A stretch of 8,469 nucleotides of DNA, from the NCBI GenBank assembly GCA_030036975.1, contig JASHSE010000068.1:1-8469 (forward strand), in the 5' to 3' direction. Under the pieces are notes generated by a model. That model made no database searches and was not told where the DNA came from. It saw only the letters and a program-made list of their open reading frames with translations. The position numbers were made by a program, and so were the translations under genes. How positions within the stretch are numbered: position 1 is the first letter of the stretch; each line of letters opens with the position of its first letter. Positions 5,465-8,469 of this stretch are shown here, in pieces. Source of the stretch: Xanthobacteraceae bacterium. GTDB taxonomy: Bacteria; Pseudomonadota; Alphaproteobacteria; Rhizobiales; Xanthobacteraceae.

Positions 5465-6868
5465 ATGCCGACAGAAGTCCTGATGCCGGCCCTCTCGCCC
5501 ACCATGGAGAAGGGCAACCTCGCCAAGTGGCTCAAGAAAGAAGGCGATACCGTCAAATCCGGCGACGTTATCGCCGAGATCGAGACCGACAAGGCCACCA
5601 TGGAGGTCGAAGCGGTCGATGAGGGCACGCTTGGCAAAATTCTGGTGCCGGAAGGCACCAACGACGTCGCCGTCAACACCCCGATCGCGATGATCCTGGC
5701 CGAAGGCGAGGACGCCGCCGCGCTCAAGGACGGCAAGGCCGCTAAAGTCGGCGCGTCGGCGAGCGCGCCGGCGCGCCAGGAGAAAGCCGCCGAGTTGACC
5801 CCGCCGCCCGCGCCGCCGAAAACCGGCACTGCCGAGGCCGCCGCGGCTCCCGCGGCGCCCGAGCCGGAAGTCCCTGAAGGCACCGAAATGGTCACGATGA
5901 CCATGCGGGAAGCCTTGCGCGATGCCATGGCGGAGGAAATGCGGCGCGATCCGGACGTGTTCGTCATCGGCGAGGAGGTCGCCGAATACCAGGGCGCCTA
6001 CAAGGTGACGCAGGGCCTGCTCGACGAATTTGGCGCCCGCCGCGTCATCGATACGCCGATCACCGAGCATGGCTTTGCCGGGCTCGGCGTCGGCGCCGCG
6101 CTCGCCGGCTTAAAACCGATCGTCGAGTTCATGACCTTCAATTTCGCCATGCAGGCCATGGACCAGCTGATCAATTCTGCCGCCAAGACGCGCTACATGT
6201 CGGGCGGCCAAGTCCAGGTCTCGATCGTGTTTCGCGGCCCGAACGGCGCGGCCGCGCGCGTCGCCGCCCAGCACAGTCAGGATTATTCGGCTTGGTACTC
6301 GCACATTCCGGGGCTCAAGGTGATCGCGCCATCCACCGCCGCCGACGCCAAGGGTCTTTTGAAGGCCGCGATCCGCGATCCGAACCCGGTGATGTTTTTG
6401 GAAAACGAAATCCTCTACAGCCACTCCTCGCCAGTGCCGAAACTCGCCGATTACGTGCTGCCGATCGGCCGCGCGCGGGTGGTGCGCAGCGGCACCGACG
6501 TGACGCTGGTCGCCTGGTCGATGGGCATGAGCTACGCGCTCAAAGCCGCTGACGAACTGGCGAAGGAAAATGTTTCCGCCGAAGTGATCGACCTGCGCAC
6601 GCTGCGGCCGATGGATTCCGCGACCATCGTCGAGTCGGTGAAGAAGACCGGACGGCTCGTCACCGTCGAAGAAGGCTGGAAGCAGTCCGGCGTCGGCGCC
6701 GAGATTGCCGCCCGCGTGCTGGCCGATGCGTTCGATTATCTCGATGCGCCGATCGAGCGCATCGCCGGCAAGGACGTGCCGATGCCGTATGCGGCGAATT
6801 TGGAAAAAATGGCGCTGCCGTCGGTCGCCGATGTCGTCGCGGCGGCCAAAGCGGTCTGCTACCGATAA
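5465..6868 (+). CDS. pdhB: Pyruvate dehydrogenase E1 component, beta subunit with N-terminal lipoyl domain
   Basis: A 467-residue E1-beta subunit carrying its own lipoyl domain, a form known from alphaproteobacteria such as Sinorhizobium and Zymomonas. Domains: lipoyl domain (about 2-78) with lipoylation Lys43 in ETDKATME; an Ala/Pro-rich flexible linker (about 82-140); the E1-beta catalytic domain (about 141-467). In the latter, VIGEEVAEYQGAYKVTQGL contains the thiamine-contacting glutamates (170-171), followed by DTPITEHGFAG, EFMTFNFAMQAMDQ, RGPNGAAARVAAQHSQ (active-site His270), and the C-terminal transketolase fold with LRTLRPMD and VEEGWKQSGVGAEI. Extra E1-borne lipoyl groups are thought to relay acetyl units with E2. 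The start is set by the lipoyl domain beginning at once; the ribosome binding site is poor. Its lipoyl DNA is nearly identical to that of pdhC. The gene lies 45 bp before pdhC. Confidence 0.97.
   Translation: MPTEVLMPALSPTMEKGNLAKWLKKEGDTVKSGDVIAEIETDKATMEVEAVDEGTLGKILVPEGTNDVAVNTPIAMILAEGEDAAALKDGKAAKVGASASAPARQEKAAELTPPPAPPKTGTAEAAAAPAAPEPEVPEGTEMVTMTMREALRDAMAEEMRRDPDVFVIGEEVAEYQGAYKVTQGLLDEFGARRVIDTPITEHGFAGLGVGAALAGLKPIVEFMTFNFAMQAMDQLINSAAKTRYMSGGQVQVSIVFRGPNGAAARVAAQHSQDYSAWYSHIPGLKVIAPSTAADAKGLLKAAIRDPNPVMFLENEILYSHSSPVPKLADYVLPIGRARVVRSGTDVTLVAWSMGMSYALKAADELAKENVSAEVIDLRTLRPMDSATIVESVKKTGRLVTVEEGWKQSGVGAEIAARVLADAFDYLDAPIERIAGKDVPMPYAANLEKMALPSVADVVAAAKAVCYR
5495..5541 (+). repeat. 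Lipoyl-domain coding repeat, copy 1 (in pdhB)
   Basis: 47 bp identical to 6944-6990 in pdhC, inside a longer similar stretch (about the first 77 codons, roughly 60 of 77 residues the same by eye). It codes for the segment from the Ser of ALSPTMEKGN to the Lys-Glu after KWLKK. This marks a domain duplication kept similar by constraint or gene conversion. Confidence 0.85.
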
Positions 6869-6913
6869 TTTCGATGTCAACTTGGCGACCTTGACCAAAG
6901 AGTAACTTGTCGC

Positions 6914-8389
6914 ATGCCGATCAACATCCTCATGCCGGCTTTGTCGCCCACCATGGAGAAGGGCAACCTCGCCAAGTGGCTCAAGAAAGAGGGCGAGGAG
7001 GTCAAGACCGGCGACGTCATTGCCGAGATCGAGACCGACAAGGCGACGATGGAATACGAAGCCGTCGATGACGGCGTGCTGGCGAAAATCGTGGTGCCGG
7101 AAGGCACCAGCGACGTGCCGGTCAATCAGCTCATCGCCGTGCTGGCGCAGGAAGGTGAGGACGTGAAGGCGACTGCGGCCGCAGCGAAAGCCGCACCTCC
7201 TGCACAAACACCCAGCGCCGGAGCCCCCTCACCCCAACCCTCTCCCCTCCGGGGAGAGGGAGCAGCTCAGCAAGCCGCGCCACCTGCGATTGCCCCGCAA
7301 TCACGTCCGGCAGAAGCACGAGCACCCAGCCAAGAAGCGCGGGCGCCGAGTGCGCCGCCAGTACCGACCACACCCTCTCCCCGGAGGGGAGAGGGTGGGG
7401 GTGAGGGGGCTCGGACCAATGGGCATGGCGCGCCTGCAGGCGCGACCAACAGGATTTTCTCCTCGCCGCTCGCGCGCCGCCTCGCCAAGGAAGCCGGTAT
7501 TGACATCGGCCGCATTGAAGGCTCCGGCCCGCATGGCCGCGTCATTGCCCGCGACGTCGAGGTGGCGAAGTCGGGCCACGGCCTGCGCGCTCCAGGTGCC
7601 GCACCTGGCGCGCCCGCTGGCGCACCTGCGCCGCTCATTGCGCCTTCGCTGTCGGATCAGCAGGTCCGCGCGCTGTATGAAGATGGCAGCTACGAGCTCG
7701 TGCCGCACGACGGCATGCGCCGCATCATCGCGCAGCGGCTGACCGCCTCGGTGCAGACGATCCCGCATTTTTATCTCACCGTCGACTGCGACATCGGCAA
7801 GCTGATCGAGGCGCGCGAGGAGATCAACGCCGCCGCGTCCAAAGACAAGGACGGCAAGCCGGCCTACAAGCTGTCGGTCAACGATTTCGTCATCAAGGCG
7901 CTGGCGCTCGCGCTGCAGCGCGTGCCCGACGCCAATGTCAGCTGGACCGACGCCGGCATGCTCAAGCACAAGCATTCCGACATCGGTGTCGCCGTTGCGA
8001 TGCCGAACGGCTTGATCACGCCGATCGTCCGCAACGCCGAGACCAAATCGCTCTCCGCGATCTCCAACGAGATGAAGGAACTGGCGGCTCGCGCGCGGGC
8101 GAGAAAACTCAATCCGCAGGACTATCAGGGCGGCACCACAGCGGTTTCGAATCTCGGCATGTACGGCATCAAGCACTTCACCGCTGTGATCAATCCACCG
8201 CATGCCACGATCCTTGCAGTCGGCACCGGCGAGGAGCGTGCCGTGGTGCGCGGCGGCAAGATCGAGGCCGCCCACCTCATGAGCGTGACGCTGTCGTGCG
8301 ATCACCGCGCCGTCGACGGCGCGCTCGGCGCGGTGCTGATCGGCGCCTTCAAGGCGCTGATCGAGAACCCGGTGATGATGCTGGTGTGA
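6914..8389 (+). CDS. pdhC: Pyruvate dehydrogenase E2, dihydrolipoamide acetyltransferase
   Basis: A 491-residue E2, the core of the pyruvate dehydrogenase complex, which transfers acetyl from lipoyl to CoA. Domains: one lipoyl domain (about 2-78, Lys43 in ETDKATME); a long linker (about 82-178); the peripheral-subunit-binding domain (about 181-217, IFSSPLARRLAKEAGIDIGR, then GSGPHGRVIARDVE); a second Ala/Pro linker (about 222-248); the acetyltransferase domain (about 258-491) with DIGVAVAMPNGLITPIVRNA and the catalytic SCDHRAVDGA (His464, Asp468). The first linker is unusual: residues 103-167 come from a 192-bp element bounded by 40-bp inverted repeats, giving SPQPSPLRGEG and TPSPRRGEGGGEG peptides. 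Subtracting its 64 codons leaves 427 residues, close to usual E2 lengths. The frame is intact and all functional residues are present, so the gene is probably active. E3 (lpd) is not in the window. Confidence 0.97.
   Translation: MPINILMPALSPTMEKGNLAKWLKKEGEEVKTGDVIAEIETDKATMEYEAVDDGVLAKIVVPEGTSDVPVNQLIAVLAQEGEDVKATAAAAKAAPPAQTPSAGAPSPQPSPLRGEGAAQQAAPPAIAPQSRPAEARAPSQEARAPSAPPVPTTPSPRRGEGGGEGARTNGHGAPAGATNRIFSSPLARRLAKEAGIDIGRIEGSGPHGRVIARDVEVAKSGHGLRAPGAAPGAPAGAPAPLIAPSLSDQQVRALYEDGSYELVPHDGMRRIIAQRLTASVQTIPHFYLTVDCDIGKLIEAREEINAAASKDKDGKPAYKLSVNDFVIKALALALQRVPDANVSWTDAGMLKHKHSDIGVAVAMPNGLITPIVRNAETKSLSAISNEMKELAARARARKLNPQDYQGGTTAVSNLGMYGIKHFTAVINPPHATILAVGTGEERAVVRGGKIEAAHLMSVTLSCDHRAVDGALGAVLIGAFKALIENPVMMLV
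6944..6990 (+). repeat. Lipoyl-domain coding repeat, copy 2 (in pdhC)
   Basis: 47 bp identical to 5495-5541 in pdhB, about 1.45 kb upstream in direct orientation. Recombination between the two copies would delete most of pdhB and fuse its lipoyl domain to the rest of pdhC in frame. Confidence 0.85.
7221..7260 (+). repeat. REP-like inverted repeat, left copy, inside pdhC
   Basis: A 40-bp unit: a tail GAGCCCCCTCACCCCAA followed by the hairpin CCCTCTCCCC-TCC-GGGGAGAGGG (10-bp perfect stem, 3-nt loop). This type of CTCACCCC...CCCTCTCCCC...GGGGAGAGGG sequence is, from general knowledge, a common dispersed repeat in GC-rich proteobacterial genomes, normally between genes. Here it is in frame within the E2 linker, coding residues 103-116 (with SPQPSPLRGEG). 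Confidence 0.85.
7373..7412 (-). repeat. REP-like inverted repeat, right copy, inside pdhC
   Basis: The reverse complement of 7221-7260 at 39 of 40 positions (one T-to-G difference in the tail). It has the same hairpin CCCTCTCCCC-GGA-GGGGAGAGGG, then the G-rich tail ending GGGGGCTC. In the pdhC frame it codes for about residues 154-167, with SPRRGEGGGEG. Confidence 0.85.
7429..7444. repeat. 16-bp perfect palindrome in the pdhC linker
   Basis: CGCGCCTGCAGGCGCG is its own reverse complement. It lies 16 bp to the right of the REP-like doublet and just before the subunit-binding domain, and codes for part of GAPAGAT. GC-rich Ala/Pro linker codons make such palindromes likely, so a function is doubtful. 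Confidence 0.4.
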
Positions 8390-8390
8390 G

Positions 8391-8469
8391 ATGCCGCTCG
8401 TCCGTATCGATTTGCGGCGCGGCAAGTCGCCCGCCTACCGGAACGCGATTTGCGATGGTGTCTATCGCG
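8391..8469 (+). CDS. Tautomerase-family protein, N-terminal fragment (runs off the window)
   Basis: The first 26 codons from the ATG at 8391 read MPLVRIDLRRGKSPAYRNAI and on, open to the right edge. A Met-Pro start followed by a beta strand (LVRIDL) and a GKS...YR helix is typical of 4-oxalocrotonate tautomerase-like proteins, in which the proline exposed by Met removal is the catalytic base. The start is 1 nt after the pdhC stop codon (TGA 8387-8389), so translation is probably coupled and the gene belongs to the pdh operon. Its substrate is unknown, and with only 26 residues visible the family call rests on the N-terminus alone. Confidence 0.65.
   Translation, partial: MPLVRIDLRRGKSPAYRNAICDGVYR

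Larger units (their letters stand above)
7221..7412. mobile_element. 192-bp REP-doublet / MITE-like element inserted in frame in pdhC
   Basis: Two 40-bp repeats in opposite orientation flank 112 bp (7261-7372). The total is 192 bp, exactly 64 codons, so the reading frame continues through it. The interior codes for an Ala/Pro/Glu-rich linker (such as AQQAAPPAIAPQS). I see no target-site duplication at the edges and no transposase, so a non-autonomous REP pair (REPIN/BIME-like) or MITE is the best description. It may be a true insertion or two independent REP insertions with native linker between. Confidence 0.6.

Noticed and set aside
6110..7207. A 365-codon minus-strand open frame opposite pdhB and pdhC
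   Set aside because: Shadow of GC-rich codon use. It even mirrors the lipoyl repeat twice, and no family features are seen.
7221..7412. CRISPR-like array
   Set aside because: Only two units, in inverted rather than direct orientation, inside a coding frame; it fits a REP doublet instead.
7301..8425. A 374-codon minus-strand open frame opposite pdhC
   Set aside because: Antisense shadow of the E2 catalytic domain. Its PLTPTLSPPGRG peptide is just the other-strand reading of the REP-like repeat, a well-known source of spurious proteins.

Overview
The window is GC-rich DNA whose gene content and order point to an alphaproteobacterium of the Rhizobiales, probably on the Bradyrhizobium/Rhodopseudomonas/Xanthobacteraceae side. 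The main support is the eno - ftsB - pdhA - pdhB - pdhC order and the lipoyl domain fused to the N-terminus of pyruvate dehydrogenase E1-beta, both alphaproteobacterial traits. A perfect TTAA-N7-TTAA (CtrA-type) box upstream of ftsB fits the same assignment. The genus is inference, not read from the sequence.

Layout. Positions 1-267 hold the 3' end of a thiamine-phosphate synthase (thiE) gene. It converges on a minus-strand pair: queF (315-764, queuosine biosynthesis), preceded in its own direction by a glutathione S-transferase gene (835-1461). A 167-bp divergent spacer follows. From there everything is on the plus strand: enolase (1629-2912), a 2-oxoglutarate/Fe(II) oxygenase-like protein (3009-3815), the division protein FtsB (3880-4227), the pyruvate dehydrogenase genes pdhA (4373-5422), pdhB (5465-6868) and pdhC (6914-8389), and the first 26 codons of a tautomerase-family gene (8391 to the window end).

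How it works together. Enolase makes phosphoenolpyruvate. PdhA/PdhB (E1) decarboxylate pyruvate with thiamine diphosphate and PdhC (E2) transfers the acetyl group to CoA, so lower glycolysis and entry to the TCA cycle are encoded side by side. The E3 gene (lpd) is not in the window and would be expected further downstream. FtsB sits in the middle of this metabolic block with its own short upstream region.

Most notable features. (1) A 192-bp element lies in frame within the flexible linker of pdhC. It is bounded by 40-bp inverted repeats matching at 39 of 40 positions, and each repeat carries its own 10-bp hairpin. It looks like a REP/MITE-type element domesticated as 64 codons of linker. (2) The CtrA-type box, with a GANTC (CcrM-type) site 13 bp before it, lies just upstream of ftsB. 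(3) The lipoyl-domain coding regions of pdhB and pdhC share a 47-bp identical block. I did not find an entirely unknown multi-gene system; the rest is ordinary core metabolism.
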